DNA from: RPQJ01 sp963732415
GTDB taxonomy: Bacteria; Pseudomonadota; Gammaproteobacteria; Steroidobacterales; Steroidobacteraceae
Length of the DNA: 64,000 nt
NCBI GenBank assembly: GCA_963732415.1
Contig: CAVSZK010000021.1
Location: 124,001 to 188,000, forward strand
Direction of reading: 5' to 3'
Position 1 is the stretch's first letter; the number at the start of each line of letters is the position of its first letter. The translations under genes and the position numbers were made by a program. The notes below the pieces were generated by a model that saw only the letters and a list, made by a program, of their open reading frames with translations, was not told the DNA's origin and searched no databases. Positions 55,276 to 64,000 of this stretch are shown piece by piece.

Positions 55276-57078
55276 CTAGTCGCCGCCGTTCGGCCCATTG
55301 TGGCAATCGTAGCAGCCGACCTCGACTCCCATCGCGACATTGCGTGATCCCCACGTGCGCCGTGCAGCAGTTCGCGAGAGCGGGGTGCCGCGGAAGTCAC
55401 TGCCGTGGCATGCGGCACAGGCCTGGCGATCCCGCTTGGCAAGGCTCTCGTGTCCAGTGCGCCAGCGCGAATCGCCGACGACATGCATCCCGTGGGGCCC
55501 ATTCAGCGCCAGCGCCAGCGTGCCGGCACCGTGGCAAGCCGTGCACTCGGTGACGGTGCCCGCATGCCCCTGCACCTGCTGCGCAGCGACGTTGTCGTTA
55601 TGGGCGTCGTCCGGGTTGGGCCAGATCGCGTGCGTGCTGTTGTGGCAGCCCTCGCAGGCGACTCCACCGTGTCCCTTGCTGAATCGGTAGAGCTTTCCGG
55701 TGTTCTCCGCGAAACGCGAGCTGGCAGCGAGTCGCGGAGATGCCGCCTTGTCCGACGAATTGAACGCGACCAGCGTGCGGATGCCGTCAGTGGACATCAG
55801 TGATGCGTCCGTCAGCGTCAGGTGGTTCGCCGCGTCCCCGGTGTGACAGGACTGGCAGCGCGGAAGGTCCATCCAGGGGCGACGCGACTGGCCGTCGTTG
55901 CGGCCGTCGATGCTGCCGCCCGCGGCCAGAGCGGCCGTTCCGCCGACCGCGCTCATGCCGCCGTGGCAGTTCTGGCAGGTCACGGTGCTGGTCATCGCGC
56001 CGCGCAGGCACTGGGTGGACTTGCCGGGGTGGCAGAGGTAGCAGGACTGGTTCTGCGGCGAGGGCGGCGTGCCACCCTGCGCGACCCAGCGGTCGTCAAA
56101 TGGTACGCCCGCTGCGTTCAGCATACGGCTGCTGTGGTACGCGTGCATGGCCGCCGACATCGTCGGTTTGCCCAGCTGCGCGCCGGCCGGCCCCGTGCCG
56201 CCGAGGTCAAGAGCGGCACTGTAATGGCAGCCTGCACATAGCACCGGCTTCGATGCCATCAGCGTGGTACCCATGCGGCTGTCGTGCAGCAACAGGATGT
56301 TCTCCCGCGCCTGGACCTCCAGGTTGCCGGCTGCAGACCAGGTGATGCCTGCTGCGCGGGTCGCGGTGCCGCCGGTGGCATGGCAGTCCGAGCACGTCGT
56401 TTCCTCGGAGACCGGCAGGACTACGTCAAGTGTCGATAGTGCCTGGCCGCTCGCCTTGTCGGTCGCCGTCAGGCGCATCAGCGGATATCGATTGATGTTG
56501 CCGGCGTCGTCCACCGGAAAGACCGGGATTCCTTCTGCCTCGAACAGCGCGTCCGTCGCCTTCCACGCGAAAGAGGTCTGTTCAGGCCCGGGCGCTTCGG
56601 CGGGCATGTACAGCCCCGTCAGTCCCTGGCCCGGCGGGAGATTCGCGCCGTAGGTCCGCGCAACGTATTGCCAGAAGTTCGTCTTGTCGCTGCTTCGGCT
56701 GTTGATCGAGCCATTGGAATCGGCGATTGCGGAATAGCGCAATATCACGTTCAAGTCGTTGAGCAACGAGGGCTTGCCGGTGCCGTCGATGCGAACCACC
56801 TGTGCATTCACAACGTTGAAGGGCGGCAGGATCGAGAACACCGAGAAGTCGGCGTCCACGCAGTGCATGCCGAGGTTGTTGGTCGCCAGGATCTTGTAGC
56901 TGGTCTGGCCCGTGCCGCCGCCAGCACCGCCTCCGGCGCCGCCACCTGCGCTCCCGCCATCCGACTCGCCGCCGGACGCGGGCGCACCGCCGCCACTGCC
57001 ACAACCACTCAGCGCAAGCAGCGCTGCGAGGACCAATATGCCGAGCGACCGTGCGCCCAGAACTGCATGTGACTCCAT
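55276..57078 (-). CDS. Nine-heme c-type cytochrome lipoprotein
   Basis: 600 residues. ATG 57078 with GGGAGGA 6 nt upstream. Lipoprotein signal with lipobox LSGC (Cys about residue 26), then a Gly/Ser-rich linker. Nine CxxCH heme sites are present in order: CSDCH, CAGCH, CYLCH, CQNCH, CQSCH, CEGCH, CTACH, CAACH, CYDCH. The first 200 mature residues have no heme sites but NNLGMHCVDADF. This is a surface or periplasm-anchored electron carrier of a multiheme class not readily matched to OmcA/MtrC (which have 10). It could link to extracellular or periplasmic reduction. Acceptors unknown. Confidence 0.9.
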   Translation of the reverse strand: MESHAVLGARSLGILVLAALLALSGCGSGGGAPASGGESDGGSAGGGAGGGAGGGTGQTSYKILATNNLGMHCVDADFSVFSILPPFNVVNAQVVRIDGTGKPSLLNDLNVILRYSAIADSNGSINSRSSDKTNFWQYVARTYGANLPPGQGLTGLYMPAEAPGPEQTSFAWKATDALFEAEGIPVFPVDDAGNINRYPLMRLTATDKASGQALSTLDVVLPVSEETTCSDCHATGGTATRAAGITWSAAGNLEVQARENILLLHDSRMGTTLMASKPVLCAGCHYSAALDLGGTGPAGAQLGKPTMSAAMHAYHSSRMLNAAGVPFDDRWVAQGGTPPSPQNQSCYLCHPGKSTQCLRGAMTSTVTCQNCHGGMSAVGGTAALAAGGSIDGRNDGQSRRPWMDLPRCQSCHTGDAANHLTLTDASLMSTDGIRTLVAFNSSDKAASPRLAASSRFAENTGKLYRFSKGHGGVACEGCHNSTHAIWPNPDDAHNDNVAAQQVQGHAGTVTECTACHGAGTLALALNGPHGMHVVGDSRWRTGHESLAKRDRQACAACHGSDFRGTPLSRTAARRTWGSRNVAMGVEVGCYDCHNGPNGGD

Positions 57079-57133
57079 CAGGTCCTCCCGGCCGTCGAAT
57101 TTCCGTTGCCGGGTTAGACGCACGGGGGCACCA

Positions 57134-57168
57134 GAATCAATCGCCGTCCGCGCATCTGCGATTGATTC
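57134..57168. terminator. Perfect 11-bp hairpin between metY and the cytochrome gene
   Basis: GAATCAATCGC at 57134-57144 pairs with GCGATTGATTC at 57158-57168 around a 13-nt loop, 10 nt beyond the metY stop (minus strand) and 56 nt before the cytochrome start. No T-run follows. It may end the metY transcript or regulate the cytochrome gene. Confidence 0.5.
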
Positions 57169-57177
57169 GCAATCCGC

Positions 57178-58449
57178 TCAGGCGGCCGCAAGCGCCTGCG
57201 CGAGGTCCTCGATCAGGTCGTCCTCGTGCTCGATGCCCACCGAGAGTCGCACCATGTCCTCTGTCACGCCCGACCGTTCGAGTTCCGCCGGATTGAGTTG
57301 TCGGTGCGTCGTACTCGCAGGGTGGCAGGCCAGCGATTTCGCGTCGCCGATGTTCACCAGTCGCAGGAAGAGCTTGAGCGCGTCCTGGAACCTCGCTCCG
57401 GCGGCGAGGCCACCCTCGATGCCGAACGTCAGGATGCCGGATGCACGGCCGCCCATGTATTTCTGGGCGAGCGCATGACTCGCGTTATCCGTCAGCCCCG
57501 CGTAATTCACCCAGCGTACCTTGGGGTGACTCCGCAGGTACGTGGCGACCCTGAGCGCATTCCTGCAGGTACGGTCCATGCGCAGCGCAAGCGTCTCGAT
57601 ACCCTGCAGTATCAGGAAGCTGTTGAATGGCGAGATCGCCGCGCCCATGTTCCTGAGTGGCACCACCCGCGCGCGGCCGATGTAAGCCGCCGGGCCGAAG
57701 GCTTCCGTGTAGACGACCCCGTGGTACGACACGTCGGGCGTATTCAAGCGGGGAAACTTGTCGGCGTGCGAGGCCCAGGAGAAGCGGCCGGAGTCCACGA
57801 TCGCGCCGCCGATGCTGGTGCCGTGTCCGCCGAGGTACTTGGTCAGCGAATGCACGACGATGTCTGCGCCGTGCTCGAAGGGCCGGCACAGGTAGGGCGT
57901 GGGAACGGTATTGTCCACGATCAGCGGAATACCGTGACGATGCGCGACCTCGGCCAGGGCCTGGAAGTCCGTGACATTGCCGGCCGGGTTGCCGACCGAC
58001 TCGCAGAAGATTGCGCGTGTCTTTCCGTCGATGAGTTTCTCGAATGAACCCGGATCGCGGTGGTCGCCGAACTTCACGTCGATTCCGTATTGCGGAAGCG
58101 TGTGTGCGAAAAGGTTGTAGGTGCCGCCATAGAGCGCCGAGGAACTGATGAAGTTCTGCCCGGCCTCGACGATGGTCTGTATCGAATACGTGATCGCCGC
58201 CTGGCCCGAGGCGAGCGCGAGGGCACCCACGCCACCCTCGAGCGCCGCGATGCGCTTCTCGAGCACGTCGGTGGTCGGGTTCATGATCCGCGTATAGATA
58301 TTTCCCGCGACCTTGAGGTCGAACAGGTCCGCGCCGTGCTGCGTGTCGTCGAAGGCGTAGGACGTGGTCTGGTAGATCGGGACTGCTGCGGCCCGGGTCG
58401 TAGGGTCGGGCGAGTAGCCGCCGTGGACGGCGATGGTTTCGAGTTTCAT
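57178..58449 (-). CDS. metY: O-acetylhomoserine sulfhydrylase (MetY)
   Basis: 423 residues from ATG 58449 (MKLETIAVHGGYSPDPTTRAAAVPIYQTTSY). This is a Cys/Met-metabolism PLP enzyme: NIYTRIMNPT, ASGQAA, IVDNTVPTPYLCRPFEHGADIVVHSLTKYLGGHGTS, where the Lys of SLTKYLGGHG holds PLP. Length (about 425) and the VDNTxPTPYLCRP motif fit MetY, which makes homocysteine from O-acetylhomoserine and sulfide. Divergent from the TonB receptor, with about 200 nt between starts. No SAM riboswitch was recognised there. Confidence 0.94.
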   Translation of the reverse strand: MKLETIAVHGGYSPDPTTRAAAVPIYQTTSYAFDDTQHGADLFDLKVAGNIYTRIMNPTTDVLEKRIAALEGGVGALALASGQAAITYSIQTIVEAGQNFISSSALYGGTYNLFAHTLPQYGIDVKFGDHRDPGSFEKLIDGKTRAIFCESVGNPAGNVTDFQALAEVAHRHGIPLIVDNTVPTPYLCRPFEHGADIVVHSLTKYLGGHGTSIGGAIVDSGRFSWASHADKFPRLNTPDVSYHGVVYTEAFGPAAYIGRARVVPLRNMGAAISPFNSFLILQGIETLALRMDRTCRNALRVATYLRSHPKVRWVNYAGLTDNASHALAQKYMGGRASGILTFGIEGGLAAGARFQDALKLFLRLVNIGDAKSLACHPASTTHRQLNPAELERSGVTEDMVRLSVGIEHEDDLIEDLAQALAAA

Positions 58450-58645
58450 GGCTAGCCTGCTGGAGGAATGTCGGGGGCATTGTCCCGCAGAGCCCGGCGC
58501 CTGTCGTCGGTTGAGAACCACCCGTTATGGGCTCAGATCCTCCGCGGCTTTGACCTGGGTCATGGTGCTTGCAGGGCTCGCTGGAACAACATGGCGACCA
58601 GCAGAGATCCGGGCGGCAAGTTGCGGGCGCGTGGAGCGGTTTCAA

Positions 58646-60880
58646 TTGATTAACGTCAATCGTCGTGGGCACTTGAATCGCCTGGCGGCCTCGATCGCGA
58701 TGATTCTCGCCGCGCCAGGGCACGCGGCGGACTTTGTCGTGCCCGCGACGCAGGGTGGACAGTCCGGGGCGCTCGAGGAAGTGACCGTGTATGCACGCCG
58801 CCTGGTACCAGTCACCCGGGTCGCCGCGACAGTCACGGTGATATCGGGCGACGACCTGCAGCGCACGCTGGCGAGCGATATCAAGCAGATGGTGCGATAC
58901 GAGCCCGGTCTCAGTGTGCGTAGCGATCCGTTCCGCTTCGGACTCGACACGTTCACGATCCGCGGCATGACCGGTAACCGCGTCGCGGTCCAGGTCGACG
59001 GCATCCCGTCGGCGCCCGGGTTCGCAATCGGCAGCTACTCCGATTCCGGGCGCGCCTTTCCGGATCTGGCCTTTATTCAGCGGGTGGAAATCCTGCGGGG
59101 TCCGGCCTCGTCGCTGTACGGCAGTGATGCGATCGGTGGCGTCGTCGCAATGAGCACGATGAGGCCCGATTCGCTGCTGTCCGGAGGCGTGGCCACGGGT
59201 TTTCGCAGCGAGGTGGGCTACGACAGCAGCGACGACGGCTGGCACGCGGGCGCGATCGGCGCTGGCCGGGTTGGGTCGGCTGACCTGCTGCTGGGGTACG
59301 TGCACCGGCAGGGCAACGAGGCGGGCACGGCGGCCAGCGTGTCACCCGACCCGCGCGACTACGACGCGGATTCGATGCTGGCGACGGCGCAGTTCGATTC
59401 CATGCCGGGCGGAGACCTCACCGTGACCGCGGAAGGCGGGCGCCTGCGGCAGACCACGGACGTGAACGCATGGGAACTGCTGGCGGGCAGTCGCTTTGCC
59501 AACACGGTCGTGCTGAGCGGCGACGACTCGAGCCAGCGATTCCGCACCAGCGTCGCTCAGGCGCTAGGCGCGACCGCCGCATACGACTCGGCCGACTGGT
59601 TGCTCTACTGGCAGGGTACCGACACGCGGCAGGACACCTACGAAGAGCGCCGTGCGGTTCCGCCGCGCGCGCCGCCGGTGCAGCTGGATCGCCGGTTCCG
59701 ATTCCAGGAACGGGTGCTTGGCGCGGGCTTCACCGCCGTCAAGGGCTTCGAACGCGGCGGCCTTGCGCACGATGTCGTATATGGCCTGGAGTTCTCGGGC
59801 TCCCGGCTCGAGGAGATGAGAAACGGCACGCAGACCGACCTGGTGACCGGCGCCACGACCAAGACCATCCTTGGCGAGACCTATCCGCTGCGTGATTTCC
59901 CCAACTCCGACGTGATCCAGGCCGGCGCATTCGCGCAGGACGAGATCCGGTTCGGCGACGGCCGGTGGTCCGTGATCCCGGCGCTGCGCGTCGATTACTA
60001 CGATCTTTCGCCGAAGCCGGACAGCCTGTACCGCGCGGACAATCCGAATACGCCAGTCGTCGGCCTGAACGACACCTCGATCTCACCGAAGTTCGGTTTG
60101 ACGCGCCGCTTGGGGGAGTCATTGTCGGCATATTTCCAGTATTCGAACGGGTTTCGCGCGCCGCCTCCCGAGGACGTGAACATCGGCCTCGACCTGCCGC
60201 TGCTCAACATCCGCGCTATTCCAAACCCGGACCTGAAGCCGGAGCAGAGCAACGGATACGAGATCGGACTGCGTTACGAGAGCACTGCGCTCCGGTTCAC
60301 GGCCTGCGGCTATTACACCGATTACGACGATTTCATCGAGTCGAAGGTGAACCTCGGGGCTGACCCGGAGACGAAGGTGATCATCTTCCAGTCGCAGAAC
60401 ATCGCACGCGCGCGCATCTATGGAACCGAGGTTTCGGCGACCGCGAGCGCGGGCGAGTGGGCTGCGGCGCTTTCCGGCTGGACGGCGCGCCTCTCGGCCG
60501 CATGGTTGAAGGGCGAAGACTTGGAGCGAAACCAGCCGCTCAATTCAGTGGATCCGGGCAGTGCGCTGGTCTCGCTGGCCTACGAGTCGGCCTCGGGCGC
60601 GTGGCGCGGCGAACTCGTGACCACGGCGGTCGCCGCGAAGCGCGAAGTGGATCGCAGCCGCGTGGATCTGTACCGGACGGGTTCGTACGTTACCCTCGAC
60701 CTGCTGGCAAAGGTGGACCTCGGGCACGGCCTCATGTTGAATGCAGGGTTGTTCAACCTGACCGACCAGGACTACATCGAGTGGGCCGACGTGCGCGGAC
60801 GCCCCGTGGGCGATCCGCTCATCCCGTACTACACGCGGCCGGGCCGCAACGCGTCGATCACGCTGCACTGGCGGTACTGA
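58646..60880 (+). CDS. TonB-dependent receptor (heme/hemoglobin receptor-like)
   Basis: About 744 residues. The start is not certain: TTG 58646 has GGAG 9 nt upstream and gives a signal peptide (ending PGHAA); TTG 58673 or an upstream start are alternatives. The plug begins with LEEVTVYARRLVP (the TonB box region), IRGMTGNRVAVQVDGIP and VEILRGPASSLYGSDAIGGVV. The barrel has NGFRAPPPEDVN and NPDLKPEQS, the FRAP/NPxL pair typical of heme receptors, and ends with FNLTDQDYIEWADVRG...TRPGRN...LHWRY. The conserved His between FRAP and NPNL is missing. The protein imports heme or other iron compounds with TonB. Confidence 0.88.
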   Translation: MINVNRRGHLNRLAASIAMILAAPGHAADFVVPATQGGQSGALEEVTVYARRLVPVTRVAATVTVISGDDLQRTLASDIKQMVRYEPGLSVRSDPFRFGLDTFTIRGMTGNRVAVQVDGIPSAPGFAIGSYSDSGRAFPDLAFIQRVEILRGPASSLYGSDAIGGVVAMSTMRPDSLLSGGVATGFRSEVGYDSSDDGWHAGAIGAGRVGSADLLLGYVHRQGNEAGTAASVSPDPRDYDADSMLATAQFDSMPGGDLTVTAEGGRLRQTTDVNAWELLAGSRFANTVVLSGDDSSQRFRTSVAQALGATAAYDSADWLLYWQGTDTRQDTYEERRAVPPRAPPVQLDRRFRFQERVLGAGFTAVKGFERGGLAHDVVYGLEFSGSRLEEMRNGTQTDLVTGATTKTILGETYPLRDFPNSDVIQAGAFAQDEIRFGDGRWSVIPALRVDYYDLSPKPDSLYRADNPNTPVVGLNDTSISPKFGLTRRLGESLSAYFQYSNGFRAPPPEDVNIGLDLPLLNIRAIPNPDLKPEQSNGYEIGLRYESTALRFTACGYYTDYDDFIESKVNLGADPETKVIIFQSQNIARARIYGTEVSATASAGEWAAALSGWTARLSAAWLKGEDLERNQPLNSVDPGSALVSLAYESASGAWRGELVTTAVAAKREVDRSRVDLYRTGSYVTLDLLAKVDLGHGLMLNAGLFNLTDQDYIEWADVRGRPVGDPLIPYYTRPGRNASITLHWRY

Positions 60881-61126
60881 GAGCGAGCCCGCTGGATTGC
60901 GCTGCCGTCGCGGTCAGTAACCTGGCAATCGCTGGCAGGCACCTCGAGGTCGCATCGAATCATACGACGGCAGCAACACGGGACGTCTGCTCCCGGCCCG
61001 TGTGAAGCATTTCTGCGGAAACGTCAATCCACGCTTATCAGTTCTCGTCGACGGGCTGCTCACGACCGAAGCGAAAATCCGCAAATCAGACAGCAGTCAT
61101 TCGTGAGCGCCCTCCGATCTTGCCGT

Positions 61127-62551
61127 TCATTGGGCGGGGACGGACTCCGGCTGCGGCGCTCTGGCCGCGGCGGTATCGACCCAACCGCCGCCGAGCGCCT
61201 TGTAGAGATCCACATGCGCCTGCAGGCGATCGCGCTGGCCCTGGCTGTAAAGCAGTTGCGCATTAAAAAGTGAGTCCTCGGCGTCGAGCACTTCAAGAAA
61301 ACTCGAGTAGCCGCCTTCGAAGCGCTTGCGCGCGAGGCGCGCGTAATCCGAAAGGGCCTCGACCTGCAGACGTTGGGCCTCGGTACGCTCGGTGGTCTTC
61401 TGCGTCGCGATCAGGGCATCGTCGACGTCCGCGAATGCGCGTTGGACCGTTTTCTCGTAGTACGCGAGGAGCTGTGCGTGCCGCGCGTCGGCCTGCTCGT
61501 TGGTTCCGACGTTCGCGCCGCCCTGGAAGATCGGCCCGGTCACCTGGCCCGCGTAATTCCAGGTGCCGGAGCCGTTGTCGAACAGGTTGCCGAGATCGAG
61601 GCTTGCGACACCGAGCAGGCCCGTCAGTGAGATCGTCGGGAAATACAAGGCCCGCGCCGCGCTGACTCGCGCATTGGCCGCGATCAGGGACTGTTCGGCC
61701 GAGACGACGTCCGGCCGCTCCGTGAGTACTTCGGAGGGCAGGCGCTCGGGCACCGAGGGCGTGCCTAGCTCCATCAACCTGTGGCCACGCGCGATCGGAC
61801 CCGGGTTGCGCCCGAGCAGCAGCGACAGCGCGTTCTCCTGCCGCGCGATCTGCTGCTCGAGGAGGGGCACTGCGGCCGCCGCAACCTCGTACTGGTACCG
61901 CGACTGCGACAGCTCGACCTTCGAGATCACGCCGCCCTTGTGGCGCTTCTCGAACACGTCGAGCGCCTTGCGCCGGCTCGCAAGCGTGCTCTCGGAGGTC
62001 AGGAGCTGGTCGTCGAGCGACAGCAACGTCAGGTAGCCCGAAGTGACGGCGCTCACGATTGTCAGGACAGCGGCGCGGCGATCGGCCTCGGTCGCCCGCC
62101 AGTCCGCGTTCGCGGCAGCCGTCAGGTTGCGCACCTTACCCCAAACGTCGATCTCCCAGCCCGCGGTGAGGCCCGCCGAACTTGAATTGTTGACTGCGTC
62201 GTTGCCCCGGCCAACGACCTGCGCGGACGGCTTGTTCTGGCCGCTGCTCGCGGTGTAGCCGACGCCTGGGAAGATCGGCGCCCGTGTGGTGATCATCACG
62301 CCGTGGAACTCGTCCACGCGCGCTGCGGCGATTCGCAGGTCCTGATTGTTGCCAAGTGCCTCGACCACGAGCTGGTCGAGCACCGGGTCGCCGAAGCTCG
62401 ACCACCACTGCACGTCCGCGGGGCTCTTCGCCTCGGTCGAGGCGAAGCGGTACTGCGACGGAACGTCGAGCGGCGGCCGGGTGTACGGTGTGCCGAGGCA
62501 TGCGGTGAGCCCGCAGGTCACGATTACGAGAGGCAGGCGCCGCACGATCAT
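61127..62551 (-). CDS. RND outer-membrane factor (NodT/OprM type)
   Basis: 474 residues. ATG 62551 overlaps the permease stop (ATGA). Lipobox LTAC. Two OEP repeats are evident: first half LDQLVVEALGNNQDLRIAAARVDE to about 265 and second half TERPDVVSAEQSLIAANARVSAARALYFPTISLTG to the end. GWEIDVWGKVRNLTAAA and RTEAQRLQVEALSDYARLARKRFEGGYSSFLEVLDA are typical. It forms the trimeric exit duct. Partner is the RND permease just upstream; it may also serve the pump at 46.8-51 kb. Confidence 0.93.
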   Translation of the reverse strand: MIVRRLPLVIVTCGLTACLGTPYTRPPLDVPSQYRFASTEAKSPADVQWWSSFGDPVLDQLVVEALGNNQDLRIAAARVDEFHGVMITTRAPIFPGVGYTASSGQNKPSAQVVGRGNDAVNNSSSAGLTAGWEIDVWGKVRNLTAAANADWRATEADRRAAVLTIVSAVTSGYLTLLSLDDQLLTSESTLASRRKALDVFEKRHKGGVISKVELSQSRYQYEVAAAAVPLLEQQIARQENALSLLLGRNPGPIARGHRLMELGTPSVPERLPSEVLTERPDVVSAEQSLIAANARVSAARALYFPTISLTGLLGVASLDLGNLFDNGSGTWNYAGQVTGPIFQGGANVGTNEQADARHAQLLAYYEKTVQRAFADVDDALIATQKTTERTEAQRLQVEALSDYARLARKRFEGGYSSFLEVLDAEDSLFNAQLLYSQGQRDRLQAHVDLYKALGGGWVDTAAARAPQPESVPAQ

Positions 62552-64000
62552 TGACCTTCCGTTGCGGACGCCGACGCGTCGGCCGCAGGCGGCGACGGGG
62601 TGGGTGTCGACGGCGCCGAAGCCTTGGCCGGGAAGAACCGCTCGCTCATCCGGCTGATCAGCACGTAGAACAGCGGCACGAAGAACAGCGCGAGCGTCGT
62701 CGCGCCGACCATTCCGCCGATGACGCCGGTGCCGATCGAGTGCCGTGACGCCGAGCCCGCGCCCGAGGCGATGGCCAGCGGAATGGCCCCCGCCGTGAAC
62801 GCGAGCGAGGTCATGACGATCGCACGCAGGCGAGCCTTTGCGCCCTCGACAGCCGACTCCTCGATCGAGAGGCCTTTCGCCCGCTCCAGCATCGCGAACT
62901 CTACGATCAGGATCGCATTCTTGGCGGCCAGCCCGATCAGCGTCACGAGCCCGATCTGGAAGTAAACGTCGTTGTCCATGCCCCGCAACCACACCGCAAC
63001 CAGCGCGCCGAGCACGCCGAACGGCACGGCGGTGATTACGCTGCCGGGCAGCGACCACGATTCGTACTGCGCGGCCAGAATCAGGAACACCATGACCAAG
63101 CCGAATACGAACACCAGCGCTGACGCGCCGCCAGACTGCTTCTCCTCGTACGCCTGGCCGGACCACGCGATGCCGTAGCCTTCGGGCAGGTCTGCGGTGA
63201 GCTGTTCCATTGCGGCAATCGCCTGCCCCGAACTGTATCCCGGGGCCGCACCGCCGTTGATCTTCGCCGCAGGGAAGCCATTGAATCGGGTGATCAGGTC
63301 GGGACCCATCGTGAACTGCGCCGTGGTCACAGCATCGAGTGGCACCATCTCGCCGGTGCGACCACGGACGAAGATGTTGCGCAGGTCTTCCGGGCTGCTG
63401 CGGAACTCGGGCTCGGCCTGCAGCACCACCTGCCACACCCGCCCGTACTTGTTGTACTGGCTGACATACAACGACCCGAAAAGCGACTGCAATGATCCAT
63501 AGACGTCCTCGATCGGCGCGCCGAGTGTCTCGGCTTTCTCACGATCGACCTTCACGCTCAGCTGGCGCGAGGCCGGATTGAACGTCGAGTTCACGCCGGC
63601 GAGAACGGCGTTCTGCTTTGCCCCCGCGACCACTTGCTGCAACGCCTGCGCGAGGCGCCGCGGCTCGCCGCCCGTCAGGTCCTGGATCCAAAGCTCGAAT
63701 CCGCCCTGGTTTCCGAGCCCCGGAATCGGGGGTGGATTGAGCGGGATGACGATCGCGTCCTCGATGCCGGCGAGCTTCGGCCTGATGCTGGCGATCACCG
63801 CATCCAGCGACATTTCCTTGCCTTTGCGGTCCTTGAAGTCCTTCAGGCTGACGAATACCGTGACGGCGTTCGTCTTGTACTGGCTATCGAGCAGGCTGTA
63901 ACCGGTGAGCACGGATGCGAATTTCGTCGCCGGGTGCTCGAGGACGATCTCGCTGATGCGGTGCCCGACGGCCTCGGCGCGGTCGAGGCTGGCTGAATCC
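62548..64000 (-). CDS. RND efflux permease, 5' part beyond the window
   Basis: The frame is open to the end of the window; the C-terminal ~483 residues are present (the full protein would be about 1,040). Visible: second porter domain (GPDLITRFNGFPAAKINGGAAPGYSSGQA), VFVFGLVMVFLILAAQYESWSLP (TM8), GLAAKNAILIVEFAMLERAKGLS (TM10 with the Lys), PLAIASGAGSASRHSIGTGVIGGM, all HAE1. The tail is Ala/Pro/Ser-rich. It overlaps the outer-membrane factor gene by 4 nt. It is more like MexF/MdtF-type pumps by ASRHSIGTGVIGG, but this is not firm. Confidence 0.93.
   Translation of the reverse strand, partial: DSASLDRAEAVGHRISEIVLEHPATKFASVLTGYSLLDSQYKTNAVTVFVSLKDFKDRKGKEMSLDAVIASIRPKLAGIEDAIVIPLNPPPIPGLGNQGGFELWIQDLTGGEPRRLAQALQQVVAGAKQNAVLAGVNSTFNPASRQLSVKVDREKAETLGAPIEDVYGSLQSLFGSLYVSQYNKYGRVWQVVLQAEPEFRSSPEDLRNIFVRGRTGEMVPLDAVTTAQFTMGPDLITRFNGFPAAKINGGAAPGYSSGQAIAAMEQLTADLPEGYGIAWSGQAYEEKQSGGASALVFVFGLVMVFLILAAQYESWSLPGSVITAVPFGVLGALVAVWLRGMDNDVYFQIGLVTLIGLAAKNAILIVEFAMLERAKGLSIEESAVEGAKARLRAIVMTSLAFTAGAIPLAIASGAGSASRHSIGTGVIGGMVGATTLALFFVPLFYVLISRMSERFFPAKASAPSTPTPSPPAADASASATEGQ

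Noticed and set aside
58450..58645. Possible cobalamin or SAM riboswitch between metY and the TonB receptor
   Set aside because: The conserved B12-box and SAM-I/II core motifs were not found on either strand.

Overview
This is a GC-rich chromosomal segment (third codon positions strongly G/C) from a gammaproteobacterium. The evidence is gene order. The runs bamD / rluD-pgeF-(2 genes)-clpB, fmdB-DUF502-aspS, and cinA-thpR-recA-recX-alaS-csrA-tRNA-Ser-tRNA-Arg, with mutS nearby, are characteristic of Gammaproteobacteria. Free-living style content (heme-type TonB receptor, two RND pumps, multiheme cytochrome, thiolase) fits an environmental heterotroph. Family or genus cannot be fixed from the sequence alone.

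Layout. 1-3.3 kb: the 3' part of an M49-like zinc peptidase, then small exported or cytosolic proteins of unknown function and an outer-membrane barrel. 3.3-7.2 kb: a very large FAD/iron-sulfur dehydrogenase fusion on the minus strand, behind bamD. 8.2-17.1 kb: mostly plus-strand housekeeping genes (rluD, pgeF, a ZIP transporter, clpB, an FmdB zinc ribbon with an ambiguous C-terminus, a DUF502 membrane protein, aspS). 17.2-24.7 kb: a lipase-like hydrolase, DUF2270, a BNR-repeat lipoprotein, mutS, a DUF4136 lipoprotein and two tandem paralogous 160-residue periplasmic proteins. 24.8-30.9 kb: the overlapping cinA-thpR / recA-recX-alaS block, csrA and two tRNA genes closed by a strong hairpin.

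31-46.7 kb is accessory: a VTT-domain protein, a receiver-like membrane protein with no kinase, an amidohydrolase lipoprotein, a YbaY-like lipoprotein, a PcaF-like thiolase, a TIR-TolB_N-like-TPR protein, a translationally coupled DUF2092/Gly-Pro-rich pair, a MAPEG-methyltransferase-DUF1622 cluster, and an AraC-type regulator divergent from a ThDP enzyme-SDR pair. 46.8-64 kb: an RND pump (permease plus fusion protein) with no adjacent outer-membrane factor, a TPR-Asp/Asn-hydroxylase protein, an RlmD/TrmA-like methyltransferase, a FUSC-like membrane protein, a nine-heme c-type cytochrome lipoprotein, metY, a heme-receptor-like TonB receptor, and a second RND permease (cut by the window end) overlapping its NodT-type outer-membrane factor.

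No insertion sequence, prophage, CRISPR array or rRNA was found. No complete new multi-gene system is obvious. The items most worth following are the TIR-TolB_N-TPR protein, the kinase-less membrane sensor-like protein, the nine-heme lipoprotein, the tandem periplasmic paralogues, the FmdB tail, and two convergent gene pairs whose stop codons lie inside shared hairpins.
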